Assembly (NCBI GenBank): GCA_905182995.1
Contig: CAJJDP010000108.1
Span: 139,722-203,721 of the forward strand
Source of the DNA: Paramecium octaurelia
Lineage: Eukaryota; Ciliophora; Oligohymenophorea; Peniculida; Parameciidae
Reading direction: 5' to 3'
Length of the DNA stretch: 64,000 nt
Below the pieces are notes generated by a model. It worked only from the letters and a program-made list of their open reading frames with translations, had not been told where the DNA came from and searched no databases. Below, piece after piece: positions 1 through 12,743 of this stretch; the first letter of the stretch is position 1, and each line of letters begins with the position of its first letter. The translations under genes and the position numbers were made by a program.

Positions 1-1
1 G

Positions 2-1603
2 ATCTTGAGTGCTGTGTCATTTCCATTACCCAAACCCGATGTTTTAAGTATTCCTGACGAATATTGGATTGTGTCCCTTTCACAATTTCTGACTTAACAA
101 AAAATAGAGATAGATTCCATATAATTAATTAATAATTACAATAGGAGTGATGCCACTTTTCATTAATTGTACAACAATTCCATTGATTATTTGTTAAGTC
201 GTCTTATTTTTACTCAATCTTAAATCAACAACATGAGTCAACAATTGAGAGATTACAAGAGCAATAATATCTTAAATTAAGCATTCATTGTGACTTATTT
301 AATGGCAAGTTTTGGTGGATTGCATTTGATAGTCATATTTTTGATTGTGCCATTCATTCGATAAATTAATAACATATACTTCCGAGTCCTTTGCATTCTA
401 AGCAGAGTGACTGTAGAAGAAGCAGAAGATGAAATTAAAAAGTTAACTCTTTCACAACATCTACTTGAAGCTCAAGATGATTCATGGGTCACTCAAAACC
501 AAGTCAAACTTGTTTTTTACAATAAGAGTTAAGACATAGATTTAAATCAAAAGTACTAGAATGTTGTCAAGGCTAAAGGAAAGGAAAGCTCATATTTTCA
601 GTCAAAATTAAGTGACACTTCATTGAGCATTTGGAAAGACATGGGCTTGTATATAATGATATCCTCTATTTCTATTGGATATCTTATATTTTCAATTATC
701 ATCATCCAAACTCAGATTGACACTTTCACTCCCTTTATGGAAAATTTTGATTAGACTGTGAGCACCAGCATTTATTCTTCAGCTTTGATTTCTAAACTAT
801 CAATCACTCCCGAAAGATATGTGAATCTTAATGGCTCAAGCATACCGACCCAATATACCTTATATGGCTATTAGTAAAATCAATAAATCTCGTATTTCTT
901 ATAAACAATTACCTCTGATACGAGCAAGATCAAAACCTTTATAACTGATATGACCACTTTTTTAGAGCAATTAAATCTGGATTACAATCAAAATACAAGC
1001 AACACAAATACCACGATTACTAATGAGTAGTATTAAAATAGAATTCAATATCTGGAGTAATTAAGTATTTTGAGTGAAATCAATCATATCCTCAAAGACA
1101 ATATCTGCTATTACTCTTAACAAAATTTATGCCGATTCGACATCTAATTCGACTTTTTTAATACAGGATTAATTGGTGCATTAGATATGCTCTAAAAGAT
1201 GCAATTTAATTATGATTAATTTTTAACTGAATATCACTCGATGTCTTAATAAGACATCTCTATTGATGACGCATAAGTAGTCAATTAATATTACAATTCA
1301 CAATATTATCAATTATTAGTGATGTATGGATAAGAGTTGTTTTTCAAGACTTTTGATAGATTAATTTATCTCCTGGAAGCCTTTTTGAATAATGAAAAGA
1401 AATCAAAAGAAACTCTTATTTCAAATCTATTCATTGGCATTGGCATTCCAATTATGATTTTGACAATATTTTTAGCTGGCTTAGAAATGTATATGCTCAA
1501 AAACAAAGTGAGAAGAGTTATGCTATCCTTGACATACCTACCAACATTTAAATACTAAGATAAAATCATACTATCACTAATTAAATCCATACTGAAAATT
1601 TGA
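2..1603 (+). CDS. Multi-pass membrane protein, 3' part (5' end outside window)
   Basis: One frame is open from base 2 to the TGA at 1601-1603 (533 codons) with no intron needed, using TAA/TAG as Gln. Three hydrophobic segments are visible, at about residues 98-120, 214-236 and 472-497. They are joined by long Asn/Gln/Ser-rich stretches that are probably extracytoplasmic. The layout resembles the C-terminal end of the very large polytopic proteins common in ciliates, but no named domain is recognisable, so no function is assigned. The true start lies upstream of the window. A short intergenic gap follows before the next gene on the same strand. Confidence 0.85.
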
Positions 1604-1985
1604 TCCAAATTATGCTTTATATATTTAATATAAATATTATATGCAATTATTAATCTAATGATCTTAAATCCTATTATGTTTTGAAGCCATCTTCGTAGGA
1701 CTGTAAACTGTGAATATTATTATCAATTAAATTTACTCCTATAGTTACAATTAATGTAATTATTACGAATAATAACAATAATCCCTTATTAGAGTAGAAA
1801 AATATTGTGTATATTTATTGAATAATTCTTAAAAACCATAAATTTATAGATAGATTAGTTTAGCTTTAATATATTAAAAATTTACCAATTAAATAATGAT
1901 GATACTAGCACCAGAATTGATTTATCATGAAATCAACATGCCTTCCTTAACCTGAAATTTATATATATTTTAATAATAATTTTTA
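1604..1985. other. Intergenic, AT-rich
   Basis: About 380 bases of AT-rich sequence between two plus-strand genes. No open frame of useful length, RNA gene or repeat was seen. Confidence 0.6.
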
Positions 1986-2943
1986 ATGAGTTCCAATGGC
2001 AGTGCTTTGAAGGGATCAGGTACAAGGAAATAATAACTAAAATAGCAACTCCTGATTTGGCTAAACAGGTATTGGCCTAGAAATTGGCACAATAAATAGT
2101 AAATCAAATAGTGTCAGATGATGTTATTGATGATAAAATCGAAGAGGAAGAGAATCAAAATAAGGAGCCCACTTGCTGTTAAATGTTTTGTGCTCCATTT
2201 ACCTTGAAGTATTATTAACCATTCTTCAACGATTTGACATCTAAAGTAATAGCATAAAAACTATGGGCATCCTTTTTTCCATTCAAGGCAACCTTCTTTG
2301 AAATATAAGACGGGAAACCAGATTTATATGGGCCAGTCTGGATATATGCCACTTTAGTATTTGCAGTAGCTGCTGCAGGTAACATTTCAGGTTATTTGGC
2401 AACTCCAAGCAATATTGCATTCCATTACAACTTCGAGTTCATTCCAACGGCATCATCACTACTATTTGGCATAGCATTCCTAGTGCCATTTGCAATTTAT
2501 ATGGTTATGAAAATGTTGGGAGGCAGACATCTTCATTTAACATCAGTTATCTGTATATATGCCTATGCTTAAACCTGCATAATACCTGTGTGCATTGTAT
2601 GTTCGATACCGAATCCTTAATTACAGTGGGGAGCATTGATTTATGGAATGATTAATTCATCTTTGTTCTTGATTGTTAATTATTGGGGGTATGTATATGA
2701 ATGCAAATAACTTTTAGAGAACTGGAGAAGAATATACAAGCCAAGAAACACATAGTTATCTGGTTGATTGCTGGATGCTAGGTGGTGTTGTTGTTATTGT
2801 TCAAGATGTACTTCTTCTTGTATGTATACACGAATCCTTATACTGGATCAAGATTTGATTAACTCACAAAGATTGTAAATGAATATAAGTAATTTTAGGT
2901 TCATACGGATCACTCCTTTTTGCATCACCATCAATAACATTGA
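1986..2943 (+). CDS. YIPF1/2-type Yip1-domain Golgi membrane protein
   Basis: Spliced product is 300 aa, with introns at 2020-2045 (26 nt) and 2689-2717 (29 nt). An acidic cytosolic N-terminus leads to the family stretch around residues 65-110, with FFNDLTSKVIAQKLW, then DGKPDLYGPVWIYATL, which is characteristic of YIPF1/YIPF2. Four to five membrane helices follow, and the protein ends in a short His-rich tail. Known members cycle through the Golgi, bind Rab GTPases and act in ER-Golgi traffic; that role is inferred from family membership. ATG 1986 is the first Met of the open frame, and the splice at 2020 is needed to reach the conserved frame. Confidence 0.93.
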
Positions 2944-2980
2944 GAATATTAAATTATTTATAATATTATCATTTAACCGA

Positions 2981-4336
2981 ATGTCTTCTAAAGATAAGCA
3001 GAGTGTTAAGAGTGACAAGTCTAAGGACAAGAAGAAGAAATCCACCAAATTGGACAAGAAGGAATCCAAAATTCTACCTCCTCCAGATAATGACTAATAA
3101 TAACTAATTGCAAGAGTGATTGGTAGAATTGGAGACAAAGAAAGCAAGAGTTTGGGTATACTAAATTTCTAGATTAGCCAATTGTGAAGATGATCCACAA
3201 CTGTAAACATTCAACACCAACAACAATTATTAGGCCACTGATTTTTCAATGCAAAATAATTAATTTGAAAATTATCATACTGCCAATAAGAATAATACTC
3301 AGTTCAGAACCAATAAATTTATGACGGATCAGACGACTTATCATTAATAATAGTAGGATTAATACTACCAAAAAAGTCAATAGTAATATTAAGATCACTT
3401 GTATTCAACCAGTTATAGTCAACCCTATCATCCAAATCCGGCATTTACACAATAAGCGACTTTCGATTATAGACATGAAAGAATCAAAGATCAAGTTCAA
3501 TAGAACTTGTTACCTAAAAGATAAGAAATACTGGAATAAGTCTAAAAGGTTATTGCTATTAATGATAAATTAGATAGATAACAGAATAGATGAAATCAAA
3601 TATCAATCCTAAAAAATAGAGAACATTACCAGAGAAGAATGCGAAATCATCATAGATAAGTTAAAAAGTGTTGAAACTTAAAAGTTATAAATGTTGTACC
3701 ACGATAAAAATGAATTACTCAGGTAATCTCGTCCAGTTATTTCTTAGAGATATCGATTAGATTGAAGCTCTACAATAAAGGGTCTCGTAATTGTAGGATT
3801 TCAACTCTCAAAAAAACTTAGATTTATTTGAAAATATAGAAAGATTGAGCAGGAAGAGAATTAAAAAATAGATTGAAATATATCCAGATGATTTGCCATA
3901 GGATTTGATTCAATTTAGACAGTTATAATAGTAAAATTAGATGCTACAGAAACTGATGGATTTCAAGAACGAAGTCATTTGGAAACTCTTTAATGATTCC
4001 TAAATAGAAAGTAAGAAGATCAGGGAGGAACTAGAAAGATAAGCAAATCAAGAATTTCAAGAATGGTACAACATTGTAGATTAATACTAATCTGAATTGA
4101 ACAGATACAAATTACAATGTACTTTTTGTGGAATCAACTTTGATTATTAATTGATCAACTCTGATTGCAATTTAAATCAATAGGGAGCTAGTAATATATT
4201 TGATTAATTAAAAGAAATCTAATTTGACTGTGAATAGGTTCCTCCAGAACAATTCTTTGGTACTCGAAGACACTTCTTTTGTAAAAGTATACAAATGCAA
4301 CAATCTTAAATTTAAGCAGAAGAAAATAATATGTGA
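2981..4336 (+). CDS. Gln/Asn-rich coiled-coil protein with C-terminal cysteines, unknown function
   Basis: Product is 427 aa with introns at 3156-3177 (22 nt), 3549-3573 (25) and 3723-3747 (25). The N-terminus is highly charged (Lys/Asp/Ser), residues about 60-160 are Gln/Asn/Tyr-rich and low complexity, and the middle is helical with coiled-coil character. Near the C-terminus CTFC and two further Cys in a His/Phe-rich tail could bind a metal, though the spacing matches no family I know. It starts 37 bases after the previous stop on the same strand. Function unknown. Confidence 0.85.
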
Positions 4337-4478
4337 TAATATATATATAAATATTAATTTCTAAATCTAAATAAGTACATTTTTTAATAGGATTTTGAAA
4401 TCAATTAAGTTTGATAAAATTCTATTGAAAATTGTTACTAATTAATTATAATAATTATTAATATTTCCCGCTTAAAAT

Positions 4479-5920
4479 ATGGAGGTAGAGAAAAACATAG
4501 ACACGTCCTTTATTTTAGAAAAACTGAAATTAAATTCGGAAAAGATATTTCAGCATCAGAGGATAGGATTGGAAATAAAATAATCGACTAAGTTTTATTT
4601 GGTCCCTCGCGACAAATGCATTAAGACATAATATTGCAACATCTATTCTGCACGCTATCAGAACTTAGTCAAAAGGTTTTAAATTGACAGCGAAGATTTA
4701 TAATTCATAGAGTTGATTTAAAAGATTTAAGATTAATAAGGGACAATAAAGGCAATTGGGACTTTATTCAAAGAAATGAAATTAAAACCACATTATTTTT
4801 CTTAGAATTAGAACAAAGCTTTATAAGGTAGATCATCTATTCATATTTAAGATTATGTTTCGAATGAGGATGTTTGTTATCTAGAGGATGCATCAGGAAG
4901 AATCAAATTGTAAATAAGTAATGCCATACTCTGCCTACCAAATAAGAAAGAGAAAATAGTTAATGTTTCTGATTTGGTGACAGGGATTACGTTGATGATT
5001 GAAGGATAAATTGTCGCAAATAATGTTGTAAAAGTTGAAAAGTTTTATTTGCCTTAACTTCCTTAGACACCTATGTTGAGGCCATTAAACTCTACTTCAT
5101 ATCTCTGTTTAATTTCTGGCTTAAATTACAATGCCTTAGAGAGCACAACGAAATATAGACATATGATCGATTATTTATAAGGCAATCTGTATAGTGGGGA
5201 AGGAGGAGAAGTAAGATTTTACAACGATTAATTTAGATTCCATATAATATATCATAAGTTATCTTCGCCGGAAACTTGTACTGCAAGTTGGAAGAGACAC
5301 TTGATCAATAATTACTACAATAAGACTTCAAAGGCGTGTTCAACAAAATATAGTTAAACATAAAAGGAGTTGATGAATTAATTAGTCAGTTAGCATCAGT
5401 TACTCCAGTAGCTGTAATGCCTGGAGAAAATGAACCAGTTTCTCAGATGCTACCTTAGACACCTCTCCATAAATCACACTTTCCAGAAACTTTTGAGAAA
5501 GACAATTAACTAGTCTTCTTAAGTAATCCAACAGAATTTACTTTGGGGGATCTGAAGATTCTTGGAACAAGTGGATAAAATATATCAGATATCAAAAAGT
5601 GTTCTTTGGTTAAGAATTAAGAAGATGTGGATCTACTGGAAATGACATTGCTTTATGGAAATATTGCCCCAACTGCTCCAGATACTCTGATGTTTAATAT
5701 CAATTTATATATATTTAGTTCGTTTCCATAGAAAGACTAGGATCCATTTGTATTGTAAGAGTTGCCTAACATTTACTTTGTAGGTAATATGAAAAAGTTT
5801 GGAACTAAAATGGTTGCTGATAATGTCAGAATTGTTAGTGTGCCAGCATTTTCTGAAACTGGAACAATCTGTTTAATTAACTTAAGCACATTAGAATGTT
5901 TTCCTGTTAATATATAATGA
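4479..5920 (+). CDS. POLD2: DNA polymerase delta small (B) subunit
   Basis: Product is 471 aa (human about 469) with one intron at 5211-5236 (26 nt). The N-terminal OB-fold region shows YLEDASGRIKLQ, and the middle has LVTGITLMIEGQIV. The phosphoesterase-fold region carries VTPVAVMPGENEPV and FTLGDLKILGTSGQNISDI, both diagnostic of the B subunit of DNA polymerase delta. The C-terminus (YFVGNMKKFGTKM and RIVSVPAFSETG) fits the family as well. The subunit holds the catalytic subunit in the replicative polymerase complex in the nucleus. It converges on the minus-strand gene at 5937, with only 16 bases between the stop codons. Confidence 0.95.
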
Positions 5921-5936
5921 ATTGGATTTATAAATA

Positions 5937-8215
5937 TCAAAGTTTAATTTTCTTTTTGTTTTAACACATTAATTTTGTTTCTAACTATTCTAATTATTCA
6001 TGAATCATCTCATGGATTTTCAAATAATTGTACTATCTGTATTTGTTCCATTGATGCAATGATTTCAACTCTTTTTTACTGGTTTTTAGACCTTGCAATA
6101 TAACTAAGATCTTAGTAGAACAATTTTCCTTCTATATCCAGGACAATCCGAAATCGACTAAGTTGTAATGATTTATAATACACTAATGGAATACATATAA
6201 TTAAATATACCTTGACATCTTACAAAAGAGTTGACTTTTCTCTTTAAGTTTCAAGTTTTATAAATGGTAGATTATTGTGTCCTGTCAAATCAGAATAGAT
6301 AGTCTGATCCAAATACTATTGAATGAAATCAGTCAATTATGTAGAATTCTTTTAAAGTTAAATTTGTTTCCACATATATTCCAAAGATCTAAAAGCTCCA
6401 GTTCTTGCCATCGTATACATTTAATCTAGATTGTTAATTCGAATTATATTCTATCGTTTGATATCCGAGTATATATCCAAAACTTTAGCTTGTAATTCTG
6501 ATTGCGATGGGAAATGTGTTAATTTAATGATCTATGCTTCCTCCGAAACTTCAAACTTGACTTTCCATTATTTTAATTTATTAATCAATTAAATTGGAGT
6601 CATCACAGATCCTTTCAACAAATCATCAACTGCACATTTATAGCCATTTAAACTGCCTGATTTCTTGCCATAAATTTAGACATTCTGGGCTATCTGCTCA
6701 TCTTCTGGTAATTGCGATAATATCAATTCTACTGGGACAGATACTTATATTTCCAGCCATTTCTCTTTTTCTAATTCTTACAGAAAAAGTTAGATCTGTT
6801 TTTTACTAAAATCATAATTTAATGAAGATTCATTTAGAAGAATCTTTTTGATTTTTACTTCAGATTACTCAGAATTTTGCAAATGCAACCATTTCTTCGT
6901 CAACCAATATGATATATCGTTTTCATCCTTTGATATTAAATCATTTGTATAAACACAATCCTACATAAAGATAGCCAAATTCTCTATTTGAATAAAATTT
7001 GAACTTAATTCAGCCCTCTATGTGAAATAATATTCATCACATAAAAAGATATGAGAATTGGCTTCTCTATTTAATTCTGATATATCCAAAATGAAAGTTT
7101 CAATATTTAATGGCAAATATAGGTGAACAGAAAGATACACAAAATTCTTTAATCCTTCTGGCAATTGAAATCCACTTGGTAAAACTATTATATCGATATT
7201 TTAAGAAGCAAAATCATAATAACTGGCCTGTCTTTAACTTTCAGGTTTTTTTTAATGAATTGAATTACTCTTAAATCCATTTTACTATAAAGTAAACTGC
7301 ACTGATTCCACAGCACTGATATTATGGCAGAAGACAGCTATCCCAGTCTTTCTATATAGTCGTTAACTTCTTAGTAATGAGATCAATGATTTAATAGGAC
7401 TCTCATCCTTTGAACATGTAATCTAAGTTTTTGGACTGAATGATCTAAAGATAATGATTATTAAGTTACTCTCTATATGTTTGATATGTTCTGTTGAATG
7501 GTTAAGATTATCGGAGATCTTGAATAAAGACACTTTAGGTAATTGGTAATAGAATGTGAATGAATTCAGCATTGGCTTTTGCTAAGAATTTTGTAAGGTC
7601 TGTTTGTACTTTGCCTATTTCTGTAAATGACAAATAATAATTGGATTGATCTAGCAGTAGCAGTTTGATATCTAGATTTGATAGATCGATTAAATTTGCC
7701 TGCTCTGGATGCACAATCAATAGTTTAATATTCCTGCTTGAGATATTTTTAACAATGAACTCAATTTAATGATTGGGAACTTCAGGATTGATAGCTGCCC
7801 ATGATACGATGTCCTGTATTCTTCTTAATTTCTCTTTAAGCAATACATAATTGTATGAGATTATGACAACTAAACCATCAACTAAAATAGATAGCAATTA
7901 AAATAAAATTGATCGTTAAATTGTATTTAAATTTAGTGAGCAAATAATATTAGTTGTAGTATTTCGACATAAGAAATCAATTGGATCAGTGATCAATTCT
8001 TCAATTTCTAATTATTTAATAGCATCCTATAATTTCCTATCATACCCTTCCGTAATTGGAGTTTTTATTTATTCTTGATGATTATTTTCTTTAAAAGGTG
8101 TCATGTTAAAGGAAATGATCTTTTTGACTTCTTCACTAACTAAAAAAGGAATTGAACTCTGTTTCTTCTATTATTTGGGAGTAAACGAATATCCAGAATC
8201 AATAGAATCGTTCAT
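5937..8215 (-). CDS. RecQ-like protein with degenerate helicase motifs (probable pseudo-helicase)
   Basis: Product is 741 aa, with introns at 7445-7469 (25 nt) and 6183-6210 (28). The fold order follows RecQ. A Walker A equivalent lies at residues 96-106, but GK[ST] is replaced by QRS. Motif Ia is next (LVDGLVVIIS), followed by KLLIVHPEQ where RecQ has KLL-Y-TPE. The DEAH segment is replaced by LLLLDQSNYY near 187-195, and LTATA by LLPIT near 222-226. The second lobe is also visible: GIAVFCHNISAVESV, then PESQRQASYYDFASQNIDII and LPLNIETFILDISELNREA, where active enzymes have the Q-GRAGRDG arginine-finger motif. The reading frame is intact and long, so this looks like a retained protein, not a pseudogene. 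ATP hydrolysis is unlikely; a binding or scaffolding role is inference. Confidence 0.75.
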
Positions 8216-8269
8216 TTTTAATATTTATTAATAATTAATTACATAGAAAATATTAGCATTATGAAAAGG

Positions 8270-8488
8270 TCATAGAATTATTTTATGATAAATACTTAGT
8301 AAATAATTTCTTTGTTTCATATTGACTTCATCAAGACAAGATATCAAAGAATAAGAAGATATAAGGTTGTTTTACTCAATTTTCCCAAGCAATAGGAAAA
8401 ACAAACTGTTGATATTCATTTCAACACTATAAGGCCATTAGAAAAAATAAGCTCCAGGTTCTTGCTCAGAATCAGAAGTGTTGTTCAT
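8270..8488 (-). CDS. Possible small protein, uncertain
   Basis: An ATG at 8488 opens a 72-codon frame that ends at a TGA at 8270-8272. The first 20 residues are acidic, then aromatic (QEPGAYFFQWPY). A 22-nt GT-AG intron after that point would give a shorter alternative C-terminus ending upstream. Neither version matches a family I know. It sits in the 470-base gap between two divergent genes and could be spurious. Confidence 0.25.
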
Positions 8489-8688
8489 TAGAATAATTAA
8501 TAATTTTCAGTATTGTTTTGCCTAAAAAGTAAACAAATTTTCTCTACTTTATAATAAAAGAGAGACAGATGGAAATAAGGTTATCTACAGATTTAATGAG
8601 TTTATATTAATTCATTAATGTTGGGTTTTAAATTAATATTGAGTCTGGAACTTAATTGACTGTTTGATTTATAATAATTAAATTCAAA

Positions 8689-10245
8689 ATGGATAATTAC
8701 AAAAAATACCTCTTTGATGAGAAGTTTCAAGAACCAGTACCTCGTAATACGTACTCATTCTAGGCTCAAGAGAGTCAGGAAGATTAGCCAAATGAATCAA
8801 ATTTTGATGATGAATATAAAAAAGATTTTCTTCAAAACCAAATTAAAAACATCAGGGAGAAATTAATAATGATGGGTTATCCCAGTTTGGGTGATTTGTT
8901 TAGCAATTCAAATTCTGAAGTTGATCTTACTGTGAAAGTGTAAGAATAATGTACATTATCAAAAATAGATTGATTGCTGTAATTAAATAAAGAAGGGAGG
9001 ATATGGATTTTAAGAACACGTATCATGAAAAAATTAATAAAATAGAAGCAGAAAAACAGCAACTCTCTTAAAATTTTGAAAGAGTATCAACTAATAAAAA
9101 AATTTTGGAGTAAGAAAATAGTACTTTATAAGCTAAGATAAAGAGCACAGAAAAGGTTCAAAAAGAACAACTGTAATTATTTTAGTGATATCTTAGTAAT
9201 AAATTGATGTTGGAAAGGGAGGATCTATAAAAATAGCTATCGAAATTATAAAGCAGATCAACTTAGTTTGAACATGAAATGAAGTAAAGGGATTTAGAAA
9301 TTTAAAAACTTAAAGATCATATTAAAAAATAATCGGCTTCGAAAACCTTTAAAAATAGTTTAGAAGTGACCTAAACTATAGAGTAAGGAGGTTCAAGTAT
9401 TTTTGCAGCAAATGGAGAATATGAATTTAGTCAATTAGTCATGAAAAAGTGGGAAGAAATCAATAACAAATTACTTAGGGAGAATGAGTAACTTAGGGAA
9501 AATCTAGTTAAGATTCATAATGAATTAGGAGAGATACTGTAAATTAGAAGAGATGTGTATATTAAAAGAAGAAAAATAGATTTTGGAGATGAAAATATTC
9601 CTCAAGAATTGGATAACCCATAACAAAATATGCATTAATTCAAAAGTGATCTATATAAGGCTCCTTTAGAAACTAATGGTAAATAAGCTATTTAAATGTT
9701 GCAAGAGAATCTATTAACATTTAAAGAACTTATGAAAAAGTTTGATTAGTAATACGAACTTTAATTGAATGAAGATGAAATTGAAATTGAAGCTGAAGGG
9801 GGTAAGACTAAGGCTTGTAAAAACTTGACTGAATTATTCAAAAATTATAATTATATCTTTGAGGCTTAGGATAAGATGATAAGTTAAATTATCAATAAAA
9901 GCCAAAGCTTAAAAAAAATAGATGAATTAAACTTTAATTTAAATAGATTCAATAGAGTATTAGATGATAAATAGATCGACGATGTCAAAAAATATCTATA
10001 AGACCAGAAAAAGTATTTGGATGAATCGAAAAATGAAATGGATCTAATAAAAAAACAATTTTAGCACTAATTGAAAAAAAGAGAAGAAGAAAAATAAATC
10101 ATACAAGTAATCTCATAATCTTATAATTAATTAGATGAAAAGATAAATGCTTGAAGAAACCAACGAGAAATTCAAGGAAAACATAAGAATGCTAGAAAAT
10201 GCAAGTAGATAAGCATTACAATAACTTAATTAAGATATTAATTGA
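8689..10245 (+). CDS. Long coiled-coil protein, unknown function
   Basis: Product is 491 aa with introns at 8940-8968 (29 nt), 9173-9196 (24) and 10107-10134 (28). The 24-nt intron is a multiple of three but carries an in-frame TGA, so only the spliced form reads through. After an N-terminal segment rich in Asp, Glu and Gln, residues about 100-490 are almost continuous heptad-like Lys/Glu/Gln/Leu sequence with breaks near 250-330. The C-terminus ends in a short helix (MLEETNEKFKENI). The composition suggests a cytoskeletal or basal-body structural protein, but no family signature is visible. Confidence 0.88.
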
Positions 10246-10555
10246 CTCAAAAATTTTGGTTTAACATTTTTATTATATATAAATAATCATTTTCTTCTCC
10301 TTTATTTCAATTCAAATACCAGTATATTACCATGAAAATTATTCTGAATTGTCTCTCTTATTTATACCTACAAAATTACTATAAAAAAATTCATGAAAAA
10401 TTTATTAAATTAGTAAAGTACTTTAACATCTAGATCAAAGAAATCTACAAAAAATAATGATGAATATAGTATCTTTGTTTGATATCTTAACTGTTATTGT
10501 AGTTAAAACTGTATTAGAGAAGAATCGAATTTATATTTAAAGTGTATTTATAAAG
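10246..10555. other. Intergenic between convergent genes
   Basis: About 310 AT-rich bases between two converging genes. Nothing recognisable. Confidence 0.55.
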
Positions 10556-12537
10556 TCAAACAATTTTATGAAATCTAACTGAGACAGAAACCCAAACAGC
10601 ATAAACGTCTTCTGGATAGATTTCCATTTTCACTCGTACTGCATGATATGTTTGATCTCCTCTTGCAGTGAGTACCTCCCCACCAACAGGAGATGTTTTG
10701 ATATCCTCCAACATCTTTTAAATATTCATGTGATTAAAACAAATTGGAAAACTCATAAATGTATGACCTTCAGGTATGTAACTTCTGATAGCAGATTGAA
10801 ATTCAAATTGTGCAAACTGCAATCCTATAGTCATATCAAATTTGAATACCAGTAATTTTTTCAGTTTCATAATTAGCTAAGGCTATTTACATGATGCTTC
10901 CAAGCTTTTCATCATATCTAGTAGCCAAATTAATAACTAAAAATTATGTAAATTAAAATACTCTTTCTATAACTTCCTATGGCTTCTCTAAGTTATAATT
11001 CTAATTTTGGTTCCAATTCATCTGCATATATTGTTTATCTTAATAGAGTAAGTTGAAAATTCTAGGGTTTTAATAAAGAGATTTCATTTGGATCAACAGC
11101 CTTCCATTTAGTGTAATCTTCAATATTCAGATCTGTTTTCAGTACGGAATCATTCTCTTGGATATTTGCATAAAAGCATTTATGATTAAAGATACAACCA
11201 ATTCTTTTATATAACTAAGGAACCTATTTTACAATAGATTTTATTTATACTTTAGGATCATTCAGTTCAAATTTATGCCCAGTTAAAGGTTCCCAGAAGT
11301 TGTATGCATATTCAGCCTATTTTTAATTGGGCTTTTTTGGTTTCTATAATCTTGTCATAACCCATCCGTGAGGTCTATCAGCTGTGGAACCAAATACAAC
11401 AAAAGCATCTAAATTGAATCCCAAAAAGAATGAACACAATAGCAAACAATGATCCTCAAAGTCTCCACCTTTCAATGCTAAAAATGTTGGGAATCTGTGC
11501 CAAACTTCTAATCTATCTCCTGATGGCCCTCGATCTGAAGTCTTCATGGGTATTAGACTCACAAATCTGGCAGCATGATTCGGACTCATAATCCCTCTAA
11601 CACTTTATAATTCTCTAATAAAAGTGCAAGAAGGTCTCCAGATTCCATCTTGGGATTCTGAATATAATTTAATTGGTCGAACAGAAAGTTTAAGTTCTTT
11701 AAAATCATTCCACCATGCATTGCCATACGTATGAAACCTATCAGATATTTGATTAATAACAGATTTCTCTTTAGATAACTATGAAACAACTATGTTTTCT
11801 GGCAACAACACTAAGCCAGTTTTTGGTAATAATTCCAAATGAATTTAAAGTATACCAACATGATTCTTCCTTTCATTTTACATTTTGGTATTATAAGTAG
11901 TTGGAAGTTCTATGTTCAATGAAATATTGCCATAGCATAATAAAAACCTCCATTCAATTAATTTCTGTGAAAACAACTTTGTTTACCCATTTTAAATTTA
12001 AATTACGCATAATTCAATAGGATGATCTAATTTGCTTAAGGTCAACAAATCTACATTAGCCTTTTGAGCTTCAGTTCTCAAATCAAACAAAAATAGTTCA
12101 TTAAACTCGGGTTCTACTGTGGCATCAACTGTAGCAGATGCAAATCTCTGACCACAAAAACTTAAATATAGCTACAATTTTGAATTTCCAGGTTCGATAA
12201 AATCCAAGAATGCTCTTCCTTTGTATATACGTAAACTAACTGACCGATAGTTAATACGATCTGGGTCTACAAATGTAAGCTTAATATTCTCATTTGATCA
12301 TACTTGTTTATTTTATTTATTAAATTCATCTAATTCATCCAAATGTTTGATATCCAAGATGAGGTTGTCAATGAGGTTTGTTTCTCTAAGCAATTTGGTC
12401 AATTTTTCATTATCCAAATCATCAATTTGAATTTTTTCACTTTCTATTTTTTTCTTTAACTTATCAAATACTTCACCTTTATCAAAATAATTGTTGATTA
12501 GTTATCGAATTTTAGTTATTTGTTCTTTAGAATACAT
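10556..12537 (-). CDS. CEP76: CEP76-like centriolar protein
   Basis: Product is 635 aa (human CEP76 659) with introns at 12280-12303 (24 nt, in-frame TGA), 10937-10961 (25) and 10825-10849 (25). The order matches CEP76: a short helical N-terminus, a C2-like domain at about 90-250, then the transglutaminase-like region. Diagnostic stretches are GGDFEDHCLLLCSFFLGFNL and HGWVMTRL, NFWEPLTGH, and near the C-terminus the pair FEFQSAIRSYIPEGHTF and YPEDVYAVWV. In animals the protein limits centriole reduplication. In a ciliate a role at basal bodies is likely but inferred. It is divergent from the RPB12 gene, with 18 bases between the two ATGs. Confidence 0.94.
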
Positions 12538-12555
12538 ATTTAAATAAATTAATTA

Positions 12556-12743
12556 ATGGACATACAAGACGCTTCTAGAGTTGTTTACATTTGTGGAAGT
12601 AAGTTACTTAAGTTAAAATAGAGTGTGGAAAGGATGTTTAACTTGAAGCCAAAGACATTGTCAGATGCCAATGCGGCTACAGAATTCTCTATAAGAAAAG
12701 AAAGGCAGATCCAAAGAATCCACCTTAATACGAAGCAATCTGA
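12556..12743 (+). CDS. RPB12: RNA polymerase I/II/III shared subunit Rpb12 (RPABC4)
   Basis: Product is 54 aa, within the family size, with one 23-nt intron at 12599-12621. The zinc ribbon is complete: YICGECGKDV gives the first CxxC pair and VRCQCGYRIL the second, followed by the conserved basic tail YKKRKADPKNP. It is a structural zinc-binding subunit shared by the nuclear RNA polymerases. The intron falls inside the first CxxC knuckle. The gene is head-to-head with the CEP76 gene, so the two presumably share a very short promoter region. Confidence 0.97.

Noticed and set aside
6594..6809. 71-codon plus-strand frame with hydrophobic stretch
   Set aside because: It lies antisense to the well-supported RecQ-like protein and has no independent support.
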